64,000 nt of DNA from Bacteroidaceae bacterium (GCA_021768245.1 JAETNO010000013.1:1-64000), one strand, 5' to 3'; shown: positions 52,141-61,172, numbered from the stretch's first letter. Made by a program: numbers and translations. Notes: generated by a model not told the origin, from the sequence alone.

Positions 52141-53715
52141 ATGCCACAGGAAAACAGGCAAACATCACAATATGGCAACAAGAAGCCGCAACACGTATCA
52201 GTCTTTGACCACGGAGGCCGCATACCGCCACGCGACAACGATCTTGAAGAGGCTGTCCTCGGAGCATTGATGCTCGAAAAGGACGCTTATACGGTGGTCT
52301 GCGATATTTTGAAGCCTGAATCCTTCTACGATCCTTCCAACCAAAAGATTTATGCCGCTATCCAGAGCCTCGGTGCCGCCCAGCAGAGCATCGATATGCT
52401 CACCGTCACTGAAAAGCTCCGTCTCATGGGTGAGCTTGAGGCGGCCGGTGGCCCCTTGCGGATATCCGAACTGACTTCACGCGTGGCTTCGGGAGCCCAT
52501 GTCGAGTTCCATGCCCGCATTGTGGCTCAGAAATATCTCGCGCGCGAACTGATTAAATTTGCCTCGCAGATTGAGTCGCAGGCTTTTGACGAGAGCTATG
52601 ATGTCGACGACCTTTTGCAGGAGGCGGAAGGAAAGCTCTTCGAGATTTCACAGCGCAATGTGAAGAAGGATGTGACGCAGATTGACCCCGTCATAAATGC
52701 CGCTCTTGAGCAGATACAGACCGCCGCTAACCGCGCGTCGGGTCTTTCCGGCCTGGAGTCAGGCTATCATGAACTGGATAAGCTGACTTCGGGATGGCAG
52801 CGCAGCGACCTTATCATTATAGCTGCCCGCCCGGCCATGGGCAAGACGGCTTTTGTCCTTTCAATGGCAAAGAACATGGCGGTCAACTATAATATCCCCG
52901 TGGCGATATTCTCTCTTGAAATGTCCAACCTTCAGCTTGTCAACCGCCTGATTCAGAACACATGCGAGATTGAGGGTGAAAAAATCAAGAGCGGACAGCT
53001 GACACAGATGGAATGGGACCAACTTATGACGCGCGTGAAGAAGCTCTACAGCGCTCCGCTGTTTATAGATGATACGGCGTCGCTTTCGATTTTTGAATTG
53101 CGCACCAAGGCACGCCGACTTGTCAGGGAGCACAACGTGTCGTTCATAATCATCGACTATCTTCAGCTTATGAACGCATCCGGAATGAAATTCGGCTCGC
53201 GCGAGCAGGAGGTGTCAATGATTTCCCGTTCGCTCAAGCAGCTCGCCAAGGAACTCAATATCCCGATTGTCGCGCTTTCGCAGCTCAACCGAAGCGTGGA
53301 GAGCCGTGGTGCGGATTCAAAAGACGGCAAGCGTCCGCAGCTCAGCGACCTCCGTGAGAGTGGTGCCATAGAGCAGGATGCCGATATCGTCTGCTTCATC
53401 CACAGGCCGGAATATTATCTCCGTTCGGGTGTCGACGCTGCCGGCAATGATATCCGTGGCCTTGCGGAGTTTATAGTTGCCAAGCACCGTAGCGGTCGTG
53501 TCGACGATGTCAAGATGCGTTTTAAAAGTAAGTATGCCCGTTTCGAGAACTGGGATGGGGAGGTTGAGATGGCAAGCGGTTCGAAGGTTTCGCGTCTCAA
53601 TGCCGATGATGGTTCCGATTTCAGTCAGGGTGGGGCTTTCGCATCGGATTCGCCATTCAGCGGTGGTTCTGCCGATATTCTCTCCACTACATCCGAGGAA
53701 TTGGCTCCTTTCTAA
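52141..53715 (+). CDS. dnaB: Replicative DNA helicase DnaB
   Basis: A 524-residue hexameric helicase of the replication fork. The N-terminal primase-interaction domain (RIPPRDNDLEEAVLGALML...) is followed by the RecA-like core with Walker A ARPAMGKTAF near 232, Walker B region FIIIDYLQLM near 335, the DnaB pattern ALSQLNRSVESR near 380 and LRESGAIEQDADIV near 405. No intein is present. The C-terminal tail is Gly/Ser-rich. A hairpin follows the stop. Confidence 0.97.
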   Translation: MPQENRQTSQYGNKKPQHVSVFDHGGRIPPRDNDLEEAVLGALMLEKDAYTVVCDILKPESFYDPSNQKIYAAIQSLGAAQQSIDMLTVTEKLRLMGELEAAGGPLRISELTSRVASGAHVEFHARIVAQKYLARELIKFASQIESQAFDESYDVDDLLQEAEGKLFEISQRNVKKDVTQIDPVINAALEQIQTAANRASGLSGLESGYHELDKLTSGWQRSDLIIIAARPAMGKTAFVLSMAKNMAVNYNIPVAIFSLEMSNLQLVNRLIQNTCEIEGEKIKSGQLTQMEWDQLMTRVKKLYSAPLFIDDTASLSIFELRTKARRLVREHNVSFIIIDYLQLMNASGMKFGSREQEVSMISRSLKQLAKELNIPIVALSQLNRSVESRGADSKDGKRPQLSDLRESGAIEQDADIVCFIHRPEYYLRSGVDAAGNDIRGLAEFIVAKHRSGRVDDVKMRFKSKYARFENWDGEVEMASGSKVSRLNADDGSDFSQGGAFASDSPFSGGSADILSTTSEELAPF

Positions 53716-53743
53716 GAAACTGTTTAAAATTTAAACGGTTTCT
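53715..53743 (+). terminator. Hairpin directly after dnaB
   Basis: AGAAACTGTTTAA and TTAAACGGTTTCT form a stem with one G-T pair around a 3-base loop, overlapping the stop codon region. It has no long T run, so it may be a weak terminator or stabiliser. Confidence 0.45.
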
Positions 53744-53851
53744 AAAATATGCCGTTTTGGGGGCATGAGGAAACGATTTTTAACTATCATAAAACTTTTC
53801 ACAAACTCGGTTTGTTAGATAGATAAAATTAACAAAACCAACTATTGTTTT

Positions 53852-54907
53852 ATGAAAAAAGCGTTATTAATCATTGCAATCATGCTGGGTAGTGTGGCTG
53901 CATTTGCTCAGAGCCTCGACAAGAATGAAGCTAAGCAACTTAAGGCTTTCCTCTCTGAGCCCGCAAAAGAGGGAACTAATGCACAGGCCCTTAAAGTTTC
54001 CAACCTCAACGCACTCACTTCAATCGAGGGCGTCACTGTTGAAAACGGTCATGTAACCGCTATCGAATGGAAGGACAAGAAACTCGGAGGCACTCTTAAC
54101 CTCGCCAATTTCAAGGCCCTTAAAAAGGTAGACGTATCACGCAACGAACTCACTTCACTCAGCGTGGCTAACTGCCCCGCTCTCGTGGAACTCAACGCAG
54201 GCCGCAACAAGCTTTCCGCGGTGGATTTCGAAGGTTGCGGAATGTTGCAGAAAGTAGCTGTCTATAAGAACAGACTTGCAGACATCACTCTCAACAACAC
54301 CCCGATGCTGAACAACCTTAATGTTTCAAACAATCTCTTTGTCGAACTGAACGTTTCAGACAATTTCAACCTCCAGACTCTCAACTGTCAGGGTTGCCAT
54401 CTCGAGACTCTGAATGTTTCCGGTTGCACCGCACTTAAGAATCTCTACTGTGGCTACAATAAGCTGACCACTCTGACTCTCGCAGGGGTTGAGAACCTTC
54501 AGAACCTCAACATCGACGACAATGAGATTACCAACTTTATAGTGTCCGGTCTCCCCTCGATTTCTACAATCATCTGCTCCGACAACAATATGACTACCCT
54601 CGGTGTCCGTAACTGCAACGCTCTTCTCGACCTCGTTTGCTCTTACAATGACCTCACCACTCTGTCTGTTGAAGGATGCCCCAACCTCCAGTTTGTTGAC
54701 TGCTCTTACAACGATTTGACTCAGCTCGACCTCTCCAACCAGACTTTCCTACAGAGACTGCTCTGCAACAACAACCAGCTCAACCTTCTCGATGTATCGT
54801 TTGACCAGGCTCTTACCTATGTCAACTGCCGCTTCAATATGATTACCGATTTCAGGGCTGTAGCTTGCAACAATCTCCGAATGGTTGCCTGCCAGTGGAA
54901 TCCCTAA
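53852..54907 (+). CDS. Secreted leucine-rich repeat protein
   Basis: A 351-residue exported protein with a signal peptide (MKKALLIIAIMLGSVAAFAQ). The body consists of about 11 leucine-rich repeats of 20-22 residues with the pattern L-x-x-L-x-V-x-x-C-x-x-L-x-x-L-x-C-x-x-N, for example LNVSGCTALKNLYCGYNKLTT and VDCSYNDLTQLDLSNQ. The repeats are rich in Asn and Cys. This is the Bacteroidetes internalin-like type, distinct from the LRR_5 repeats of the gene at 43931. It ends abruptly at AVACNNLRMVACQWNP with no anchoring tail. It probably mediates binding at the cell surface. Confidence 0.85.
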   Translation: MKKALLIIAIMLGSVAAFAQSLDKNEAKQLKAFLSEPAKEGTNAQALKVSNLNALTSIEGVTVENGHVTAIEWKDKKLGGTLNLANFKALKKVDVSRNELTSLSVANCPALVELNAGRNKLSAVDFEGCGMLQKVAVYKNRLADITLNNTPMLNNLNVSNNLFVELNVSDNFNLQTLNCQGCHLETLNVSGCTALKNLYCGYNKLTTLTLAGVENLQNLNIDDNEITNFIVSGLPSISTIICSDNNMTTLGVRNCNALLDLVCSYNDLTTLSVEGCPNLQFVDCSYNDLTQLDLSNQTFLQRLLCNNNQLNLLDVSFDQALTYVNCRFNMITDFRAVACNNLRMVACQWNP

Positions 54908-55005
54908 TGACTGAGATGCATTATCGTACTACCGGTCTCTAATCTATAAGACACACATATTTATTGAAAAACACTCTTCCGTCTTGAATGACGCTACATA
55001 AAACG

Positions 55006-55048
55006 ATTACGGCTGGAAGCGAGAGGCTTCCGGCCGTAATTATTTTTT
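55006..55048 (+). terminator. Terminator of the leucine-rich repeat gene
   Basis: ATTACGGCTGGAAGC pairs with GCTTCCGGCCGTAAT across a 5-base loop with one G-T pair, followed by a TATTTTTT run. It can also serve the convergent GntR gene. Confidence 0.85.
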
Positions 55049-55068
55049 GTGGATACTGGAGGGGGCGT

Positions 55069-55434
55069 TTACTGATTCTCCAAGAATTTGCGATACTGCT
55101 CTTCGACCTCTTCGATTGAGATGTCCAACAGCGTCATTTCCTTGAATAGCTCTTTGAGCGAGGTGTCGAAAAATTCGCTGCGTCGGGCGTCATTCACATG
55201 TTGCAACGCGTCGGATGTGAGATAGAATCCCATTCCTCGCTTTGCTATGATGATGCCTTGCGCCTGAAGGAACTCATAGGCCTTCAGAACGGTGTGACTG
55301 TTGACAGAAAGCTGCAAGGATAGCTCCCTTACTGACGGAACCCTCTGTTCCGCAGCCCAGGCTCCTGTCAGAATTTGTCCGAAACTGTAGTCTATGATTT
55401 GTCGGTATATAGGTTTATTGGGTGTGAAATCCAT
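55069..55434 (-). CDS. GntR family regulator, YtrA type
   Basis: A 121-residue DNA-binding protein: a GntR winged helix (about 5-75) with YRQIIDYSFGQILTGAW, VPSVRELSLQLSVNSHTVLKAYEFLQAQG and a wing RGMGFYL, then a short helical C-terminal dimerisation part. This size is typical of the YtrA subgroup, which regulates adjacent ABC transporters. It is encoded after, not before, the ATPase and permease genes, which it likely controls. Its promoter would be the common one upstream of the TraB-like gene. Confidence 0.9.
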   Translation of the reverse strand: MDFTPNKPIYRQIIDYSFGQILTGAWAAEQRVPSVRELSLQLSVNSHTVLKAYEFLQAQGIIIAKRGMGFYLTSDALQHVNDARRSEFFDTSLKELFKEMTLLDISIEEVEEQYRKFLENQ

Positions 55435-55455
55435 TGAATGTCCGCTTTGGATTTA

Positions 55456-56253
55456 TTAGTTCTTTACTTGCCCTTTTGCGAGCAGATTGTAGGATTTACG
55501 TGCAAGTATCGCGCTTGCAATCAGATATACTCCGCTTAGGGCATACATCAATGGCATCAATTGATCGATGATGCTGCTCGCTAAATCCTCTTTTGCCATG
55601 TCGGGATTGTCAAAGGCATCTTTTACGGCGATGACGAATCCTGCTATTCCTGATACCAGACCAGTAATCAGGATTACTATTACATAGCAAAGGATTGCTT
55701 TCAACACCTTGTGGCTACCTCCTTTCAATACGATATATAGCATAATCAATACATAGAAAGCCGATTGGATTGTACCTATGAACAATATTGAGCCGGGAGA
55801 TAAGTAATCACAGTCGCCAATTGTCGAGCCGGACATTTTCATCCCCATCTCGAACATGTCCTCAATGCTGATTCCTTTCCCGAAGAAGGAAAAGATTGCG
55901 CTTGAGCCATACCATATGCCTTGTATTATGAACGGGATGAAAACAAGGCTGTAGAGCATGTAGAAGGTCCATTTCTCAATCGGTTTTACCGGTAGCTGGC
56001 GCATGAGACTGTCGTCATGTCTCGCGAATACCAGTGGATTGAAGTAAAGGGCGAGCCCCATTATCGAGTTCCCGAGGATAAGGAGGGTCTTTTTCGCTTC
56101 ATAGCTTCCTGCAAATAGGATGAGGCATGATGAAAGAACTGAGATTGCGATGGTCAGGGGGATATGTATCCGTATGGAATCACGGTACATATATCCGACG
56201 CTCAGCATACGTCGCCATGAAAATTCGTCGTTATATAGTGCTATATTTTCCAT
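55456..56253 (-). CDS. ABC transporter permease-like membrane protein
   Basis: A 265-residue protein with about six hydrophobic segments, for example IPLTIAISVLSSCLILFAG, FYMLYSLVFIPFIIQGIW, SAFYVLIMLYIVLKG, ILCYVIVILITGLVSGIAGFVIAV and LMPLMYALSGVYLIASAILA. It has no recognisable ATPase part and is coded 14 bases after the ABC ATPase gene, so it is its likely membrane partner. The type resembles the ABC-2-like permeases linked to GntR (YtrA) regulators. The substrate is unknown. Confidence 0.82.
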   Translation of the reverse strand: MENIALYNDEFSWRRMLSVGYMYRDSIRIHIPLTIAISVLSSCLILFAGSYEAKKTLLILGNSIMGLALYFNPLVFARHDDSLMRQLPVKPIEKWTFYMLYSLVFIPFIIQGIWYGSSAIFSFFGKGISIEDMFEMGMKMSGSTIGDCDYLSPGSILFIGTIQSAFYVLIMLYIVLKGGSHKVLKAILCYVIVILITGLVSGIAGFVIAVKDAFDNPDMAKEDLASSIIDQLMPLMYALSGVYLIASAILARKSYNLLAKGQVKN

Positions 56254-56267
56254 TGTTTTAGATGTGC

Positions 56268-57119
56268 TTAAAGATTTTCTCCCTTTTCGTTTCCACTTAT
56301 TGCTTTAAGGATTTTATCGCGCGAAGGTGACAGAAGTGAGCTGTAAAGCAACCCGTAGTTCAACTCTGCGGGTTCGCCCGTTTCATTCGTGATGATGGAG
56401 TAGAACACACCCGGCCCTTGCTCCATGAAAAGTGGATTGTATGAGGGTATGGTCGTGCTGACACATGAAATGCGTTCGCAGATTTCCCATGACGGTTTGG
56501 CAAGCAAGAGTTCTCCCTTTGACAGCACTATGACTCCGTCATATAGTTCGCGGAGGTCGCTGACCGTGTGGGTTGAGATGATTACGGTCTGTTCGGTTGA
56601 TGTTGTGCGGGCCAATATTTTGCGCAGTGCTTTCTTCGACGTGATGTCAAGGCCGTTGGCCGGCTCGTCAAGCAGCAGTATGTCAACACCTAAAGCTGTA
56701 GCGTAGGCAAGGAGTGTCTTATGGCGCAGGCCTAAGGACAGATTGGTGAAGGTTTCATCTCCGGTCAGGCCGAATTCCCTAAGGTTTTCTTCGAAACATT
56801 CCTGGGAGAATGTCGGATAGAAACGGCTGTGGAGTGTGGCGAATCCACGGATGTTTTTTGTCGGAAGTTCCATCATATCCGGCATGAGAAATACCTTTTT
56901 CAGTGCTGACGGTTCGCGGTTGGATGAGTCGTAGCAGTCCAGCATGCATTTCCCTGATGTCGGGGTGAGCAATCCGGCCATGATTTTCAGGAGTGTGGTT
57001 TTTCCGGCGCCGTTTTCTCCTAAAAGAAGATGTATGCCTGGCGCGATTGTAGCCGTGACATCTCTGAGTGCGAGATGTCCACGGCTATATTCATATGTGA
57101 GATGGTCGAATGTAATCAT
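56268..57119 (-). CDS. ABC transporter ATP-binding protein
   Basis: A 283-residue ATPase. Walker A is GENGAGKTT at 34-42, the signature region reads LSLGLRHK (a variant of LSGGQ) near 133, and Walker B with DEPANGLD lies near 157-164. The H-loop His is in STHTVSD. A variable C-terminal part of about 70 residues follows. It lies between the TraB-like and permease genes with gaps of 20 and 14 bases, so the four genes look like one operon. Confidence 0.93.
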   Translation of the reverse strand: MITFDHLTYEYSRGHLALRDVTATIAPGIHLLLGENGAGKTTLLKIMAGLLTPTSGKCMLDCYDSSNREPSALKKVFLMPDMMELPTKNIRGFATLHSRFYPTFSQECFEENLREFGLTGDETFTNLSLGLRHKTLLAYATALGVDILLLDEPANGLDITSKKALRKILARTTSTEQTVIISTHTVSDLRELYDGVIVLSKGELLLAKPSWEICERISCVSTTIPSYNPLFMEQGPGVFYSIITNETGEPAELNYGLLYSSLLSPSRDKILKAISGNEKGENL

Positions 57120-57139
57120 TTAGTCGGTATTTATATGTA

Positions 57140-58021
57140 TTATTCAACCGGTTTTACGGTAAACCCGTTTTCACGGAGCAGATTGATTAAGCCTTTTTCG
57201 CCGGGGAGGTGTCCCGCTCCGACTGCAATCAGCACTGAAGCCGTCGGGATGATTCCTGCCATTATGCGCATCCAGTTGGCGTTGCGTTTGTTGAGCATCC
57301 TTTCTTTCCAGACCTCGCTGGAGCTTTCTCCGGAGTTTTCCATGATTTCAAACATGCCGTTAAGGTCGCCTGAAAGGTAGGCTTTAGCAAGTTTAAGGGC
57401 TGTTTCGGATGCCTTGTCGTCGTCGCGCACCATCTCCATCAGTTCTTCGGCCTGTTCGATGATAGGGGAGCCGAAAAGTGCCTGACACTGTTCTTCTATG
57501 GTTTCGAATCCGCATATCTCTTTTCCTGCTGCTGCCGCGCGTTTCTGGATTTCACCGTCGAGCTGCTGTTGGGGGTTGAATGTCGGGAATACCTTCTGGT
57601 TTACCATCAGGGCGAGCACGGTGCTGACCATTGACGGTTTCATGGGTGCGAATTGAGCGGCAGATCCCATGGGACCCATATATTTCTTTATGATGACGTC
57701 AAGTGAATCGAGCTGTGGCTGCGATAGCACGAGATTCAGTGTGCTGTCCTGGGGGGCCTTCGCGGAGGCGAGCATCACTTGCTGGGATTGCGGGCTTTGT
57801 GCCTTGGCCATATCCATTTCACCGTAAACTTTATCTACGGAAGTCAGGGCCTCATTGAATCCTTTCACACTGTCGAGCACTGCGAGAGGGGCGATATGAT
57901 GGGTGCCGAAGAGGTAAGATGGCTTTTGCAGGCCGTTTCCACTGATTTCCCAAAGGAGCTGGGCATTGCATCCGAGTGTCGTCGCTGCTATAGCGAGGAG
58001 AGATAAGAAAATTTTTTTCAT
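57140..58021 (-). CDS. TraB/GumN family exported protein
   Basis: A 293-residue exported protein with an N-terminal signal (MKKIFLSLLAIAATTLG). It has the family GxxH motif in YLFGTHHIAP at residues 39-42 and the C-terminal AVGAGHLPGEKGLINLL, both shared with TraB/GumN proteins; related Tiki proteins are metal-dependent proteases. An internal ICGFETIEEQ segment also fits. The role here is open; as the first gene of an ABC operon it may process or quality-control an exported peptide. The signal contains a Cys, but the lipobox (TLGC) is poor. Confidence 0.87.
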   Translation of the reverse strand: MKKIFLSLLAIAATTLGCNAQLLWEISGNGLQKPSYLFGTHHIAPLAVLDSVKGFNEALTSVDKVYGEMDMAKAQSPQSQQVMLASAKAPQDSTLNLVLSQPQLDSLDVIIKKYMGPMGSAAQFAPMKPSMVSTVLALMVNQKVFPTFNPQQQLDGEIQKRAAAAGKEICGFETIEEQCQALFGSPIIEQAEELMEMVRDDDKASETALKLAKAYLSGDLNGMFEIMENSGESSSEVWKERMLNKRNANWMRIMAGIIPTASVLIAVGAGHLPGEKGLINLLRENGFTVKPVE

Positions 58022-58113
58022 TGCTTATGTGGTTTTAGTGTTTATATTCTTGATTGGTTTTGTGGATAACGATGTGTAGTGATGATTTAGTGTTGTACAT
58101 GACTAACACACTG

Positions 58114-58145
58114 CAAAAGTATGACACTTATTTGACATGGCCAAA
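58114..58145 (-). promoter_or_regulatory. Promoter of the TraB-ABC-GntR operon
   Basis: On the minus strand TTTG (58142-58145), a 20-base spacer and TACTTTTG (58114-58121) match the consensus. The leader to 58021 is about 85 bases. A divergent -7 element TAATTTTG for maf lies at 58184-58191. Confidence 0.65.
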
Positions 58146-58223
58146 TTTTTCATGAAATTTTTCAAAAAAATATTGAAAGTGCGTAATTTTGTCAGGTAAG
58201 TTTATTTTACACATTAAATAGAT

Positions 58224-58817
58224 ATGTTCCGGCCTCTTGATAATCTTAAATCGTATGACATAATATTGGCGAGCGGTTCTCCCCGCCGTCGCGAGCTGCT
58301 CTCGATGCTTGATATCGACTTTAGGGTTGACACTTCCCATTCTGTCGATGAGACGGTTCCTGACGGGCTTTCTGCTGATGAAGTAGCGCCTTACCTTTCA
58401 AGACTGAAGGCTATGGCCTATCCGATATCCGCTGGCGGACACAGTCTTGTCATTGCTGCGGATACGGTGGTGATAATTGACGGTGAGGTGCTTGGGAAGC
58501 CTGTCGATAAAAATGATGCATGCAGGATGCTGGATTGTCTTCAGGGACGTGAGCAGAAGGTGATTACCGGTGTGACGGTACGCACCGCTGAGTCGATATC
58601 GACATTCAGTGCTGAATCGATTGTGGAGTTCGCACCATTGTCGAAGGATGAAATATCGTACTATGTGGAGCGTTATTCTCCTCTTGACAAGGCCGGAGCT
58701 TATGGAATTCAGGAATGGATTGGCGCAGCGGGAATCAAGGGCATTAACGGCAGTTTTTATAATGTGATGGGCCTGCCTGTACAGCGTCTCTATGCCTATC
58801 TTAAAACAATCCGGTAG
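58224..58817 (+). CDS. maf: Maf family nucleotide pyrophosphatase
   Basis: A 197-residue cytoplasmic enzyme that hydrolyses dTTP, UTP or modified pyrimidine nucleotides. Key parts are LASGSPRRRELL at residues 13-24, DETVP, AADTVVIIDGEVLGKP near 79-94 and a C-terminal YGIQEWIGAAGIKGINGSFYNVMGLP. Members of this family have been linked to septum formation and to nucleotide pool clean-up. It converges with the next gene; the two coding ends overlap by 17 bases. Confidence 0.94.
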   Translation: MFRPLDNLKSYDIILASGSPRRRELLSMLDIDFRVDTSHSVDETVPDGLSADEVAPYLSRLKAMAYPISAGGHSLVIAADTVVIIDGEVLGKPVDKNDACRMLDCLQGREQKVITGVTVRTAESISTFSAESIVEFAPLSKDEISYYVERYSPLDKAGAYGIQEWIGAAGIKGINGSFYNVMGLPVQRLYAYLKTIR

Positions 58818-59952
58818 AGGGGCTGAGCTTTAGCTTGAATCCGTCGGTCGGTGGCAGGATGACAGTGCCGTCGTTAGTGTCGTTCCCGCAGTTTCCGCTG
58901 TGTTCCCACGCAAGAAAATGCGGAGTTTTAAGGCCGAGATGTTCGCATACATTCATTGCCACGACACCCATAGTCATTCTTAGGTTAAGTTCGATGCAGG
59001 GCATTACTTTGATTTTTCCGTTATCATCGTGAATCATCATGTCCACTCCGAGCCAACCTTCATAGGCGTTCCCTGTCAACTCTCCGAGAATTCGTTCTTC
59101 ACGTTCTATAATTTCAATTAAATCCGTGATGTCTACGTATCGCGACAGTTCCGTTTGTAGCCATCCCTGAGGTGCCGCGATGTTTCCGCTATACATGCCT
59201 CTGTCTTCGGCCTTGAAAATTGAGAACCCCTTGAACTCTACAGGTTTGCTATTGTCGTCCTTTGGGGTATTGCTTTGCTTTCTGCAATAAAAGAGAGCTG
59301 CAAAATCCAGTATTTTGTTTAAGCCCGGTTCAATAATCACACTTCCTTGCCGGTTTATTATTCCCTCTACACGTCTTAAGAGGGCCTTTTCATCCAGTGA
59401 CTTCGCACAAAACACACCGCGTCCGCTCCCTGACCATGGCGATTTTATGAAGCATCCGGGCTTCTGTCGCTCGAATTCGATGGCTTCATGGGCATTGGTG
59501 GTTTCAAAGGGAATTGAATTTGAAGGGTAGTCCAGTCGTTTCAAGATATGGATACTGCTCCGCCTGTGGCTTAACTGACGCAACAGCTCTATTTCTGTAT
59601 CCGTCGGGAGGTTTGAAGTGAACTGTGCCCGCTCAAACTGTCGCTTTGCGTCCAGGCTCCATCCCCATGGGGCCGCTTGCCGGTTCTCCTTATCATGCTC
59701 TTGTGTTGAATCTGCGGCTTGAAATCCATTTATGTCTGTCACGCTGCCTCTTAATCCGAAACGTTCACGCAGTTTTTCAGCTTCGTCCTTCATTGAAACC
59801 GGCGCGATAATAAGGTCCTGATTTCCCGCCCACCACATAGGGAGCAAGGCCCCGGCTCTATGGATTGCCGCAGCATGGGGAGGGGGTGTGTAGTTTCGGC
59901 ATCCCAGCCCTAATGCGAGGTCGTTTTCCGGATTGAACAAGTGGATTTTCAT
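58801..59952 (-). CDS. Conserved protein with ATP-grasp-like C-terminal half
   Basis: A 383-residue soluble protein. The start at 59952 gives MKIHLFNPENDLALGLG, a conserved opening; the longer frame would begin in the -7 box TAACTTTG at 59995-60002. The N-terminal half contains NYTPPPHAAAIHRAGALLPMWWA. The second half resembles an ATP-grasp fold: CFIKSPWSGSGRGVF, SVIIEPGLNKILDFAALF and CIELNLRMTMG, the last like the Asn/Glu metal-binding segment of the fold. No ligase function can be assigned. It overlaps maf convergently by 17 bases. Confidence 0.72.
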   Translation of the reverse strand: MKIHLFNPENDLALGLGCRNYTPPPHAAAIHRAGALLPMWWAGNQDLIIAPVSMKDEAEKLRERFGLRGSVTDINGFQAADSTQEHDKENRQAAPWGWSLDAKRQFERAQFTSNLPTDTEIELLRQLSHRRSSIHILKRLDYPSNSIPFETTNAHEAIEFERQKPGCFIKSPWSGSGRGVFCAKSLDEKALLRRVEGIINRQGSVIIEPGLNKILDFAALFYCRKQSNTPKDDNSKPVEFKGFSIFKAEDRGMYSGNIAAPQGWLQTELSRYVDITDLIEIIEREERILGELTGNAYEGWLGVDMMIHDDNGKIKVMPCIELNLRMTMGVVAMNVCEHLGLKTPHFLAWEHSGNCGNDTNDGTVILPPTDGFKLKLSPSTGLF

Positions 59953-60145
59953 TTTGATTACTTTATGCTTTTTAGCCACTGTCATTTCTGTTCGCAAAGT
60001 TAATAATTATCCAAAAAACCATTGTCGGAATGTCGGCGTTTTAATTTGGAGGACTGTGGAATCCCGGTTTCACTTGACTTGGAAATAAGTGACTCTTGAA
60101 AATTAATTTATGCTATATGTGAGTTTTATCCAGGAGTTGCTGATG

Positions 60146-60177
60146 AATTTTATATCGTTTGATTTTTGAGAGTTACT
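60146..60177 (+). repeat. 32-base leader element, copy B
   Basis: Second copy of the element at 32752-32783, differing at one base, in the same orientation and 24 bases before the start of the EamA transporter gene. Outside the 32 bases the two regions do not align well. Confidence 0.8.
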
Positions 60178-60201
60178 CATCAATTATAATAGCTTCGATT
60201 T

Positions 60202-61119
60202 ATGTCTCAATCCAATAGCTCTATAGGGCACCTGATTAAGGGAAATCTGTTCATCCTGCTCTCTACCATATTTTTTGGCGTGAATATTCCCGTTGTAAAG
60301 ATTCTCATACCGGAATGGATGAGCGCGGTTGACGTCACCGTTTTCCGCTTGGGCGGAGGCTGTGTGCTGATGTGGATAGCGTCGGTATTTATAAAGACTG
60401 AGAGGATTGAGCGCCATGACTACCTCCGTATTTTTCTCGGAGGTGCTGTGGGCTTGTTTCTGTTTATGTATCTTTTCAATATTGCGTTGCGCTATGCCGA
60501 CCCTATCGATGTGTCGATTATAATGACTTTTCCTCCGATATTTGTCCTTATAATCGGAGTCGTTTTTCAGCATCATCGCACTTCGTGGCTTGAAGTGCTC
60601 GGTGTTATTGTCGCCTTTGTGGGGGCTTTCCTTGTCATAGTCACTCAGCATCATGGCGAGAAAGGCTCCGACAATATTCTTGGTGACCTTCTGGCTCTTG
60701 CCTCGACCATATGCTATGCCTTTTATCTTGTGATTCTCGAAGGCCCTATGAAGCGCTACCGTCCGGTTTCCATGCTGCGCTGGGTATTCCTGCTGGCTTG
60801 TATCCCGATGCTGTTCCTTGTCGGTCACTTGCCGGAGGCCGGAATATTCCATACCAAGTCATGGGAACCATGGTTATGCATAGCTTTCGTGCTCCTTTGT
60901 CCCACCTTTTTGGCATATTTCCTTATCAATCCTGCCGAGAAACTGATAGGAAGTGAATTGGTGTCAATGTATCAGTATCTCGTCCCTGTCGTGGCGATGA
61001 TTGCTTCCGTAATCATGCATGTGGCCGGGATTAAATTTATTCAGGTGGTGGCGATGGTTGTGATTATAATAGGGATGTTGATGGTTAATAAAGCAAAACG
61101 CTCACAGAAGCCGTCATAG
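60202..61119 (+). CDS. EamA/DMT family transporter
   Basis: A 305-residue inner-membrane protein with ten hydrophobic helices arranged as two EamA repeats (about 12-145 and 160-298). Typical features are the opening helix LFILLSTIFFGVNIPVVKILI, LRYADPIDVSIIMTFPPIFVLIIGVVF and the C-half LINPAEKLIGSELVSMYQYLVPVVAMIAS. This class exports amino acids, metabolites or drugs; the substrate is unknown. A repeated 32-base element precedes it. A hairpin overlaps its last codons. Confidence 0.9.
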   Translation: MSQSNSSIGHLIKGNLFILLSTIFFGVNIPVVKILIPEWMSAVDVTVFRLGGGCVLMWIASVFIKTERIERHDYLRIFLGGAVGLFLFMYLFNIALRYADPIDVSIIMTFPPIFVLIIGVVFQHHRTSWLEVLGVIVAFVGAFLVIVTQHHGEKGSDNILGDLLALASTICYAFYLVILEGPMKRYRPVSMLRWVFLLACIPMLFLVGHLPEAGIFHTKSWEPWLCIAFVLLCPTFLAYFLINPAEKLIGSELVSMYQYLVPVVAMIASVIMHVAGIKFIQVVAMVVIIIGMLMVNKAKRSQKPS

Positions 61120-61132
61120 CTTCGTGAGCGTT
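61097..61132. terminator. Bidirectional hairpin overlapping the EamA stop codon
   Basis: AACGCTCACAGAAGC pairs with GCTTCGTGAGCGTT with a one-base bulge. The loop holds the stop codon TAG (61117-61119), so the final codons form part of the stem. It also faces the end of the convergent C1 peptidase gene. Confidence 0.7.
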
Positions 61133-61172
61133 ATGGATTGGTAATCTATACGTCAGTCTTGGACAGTATGAA

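Noticed and set aside
60184..60852. Open frame of 222 codons on the minus strand opposite the EamA gene
   Set aside because: The plus-strand EamA product has ten clear membrane helices. The antisense product is rich in Lys, Gln, Tyr and His with no pattern of a real family.
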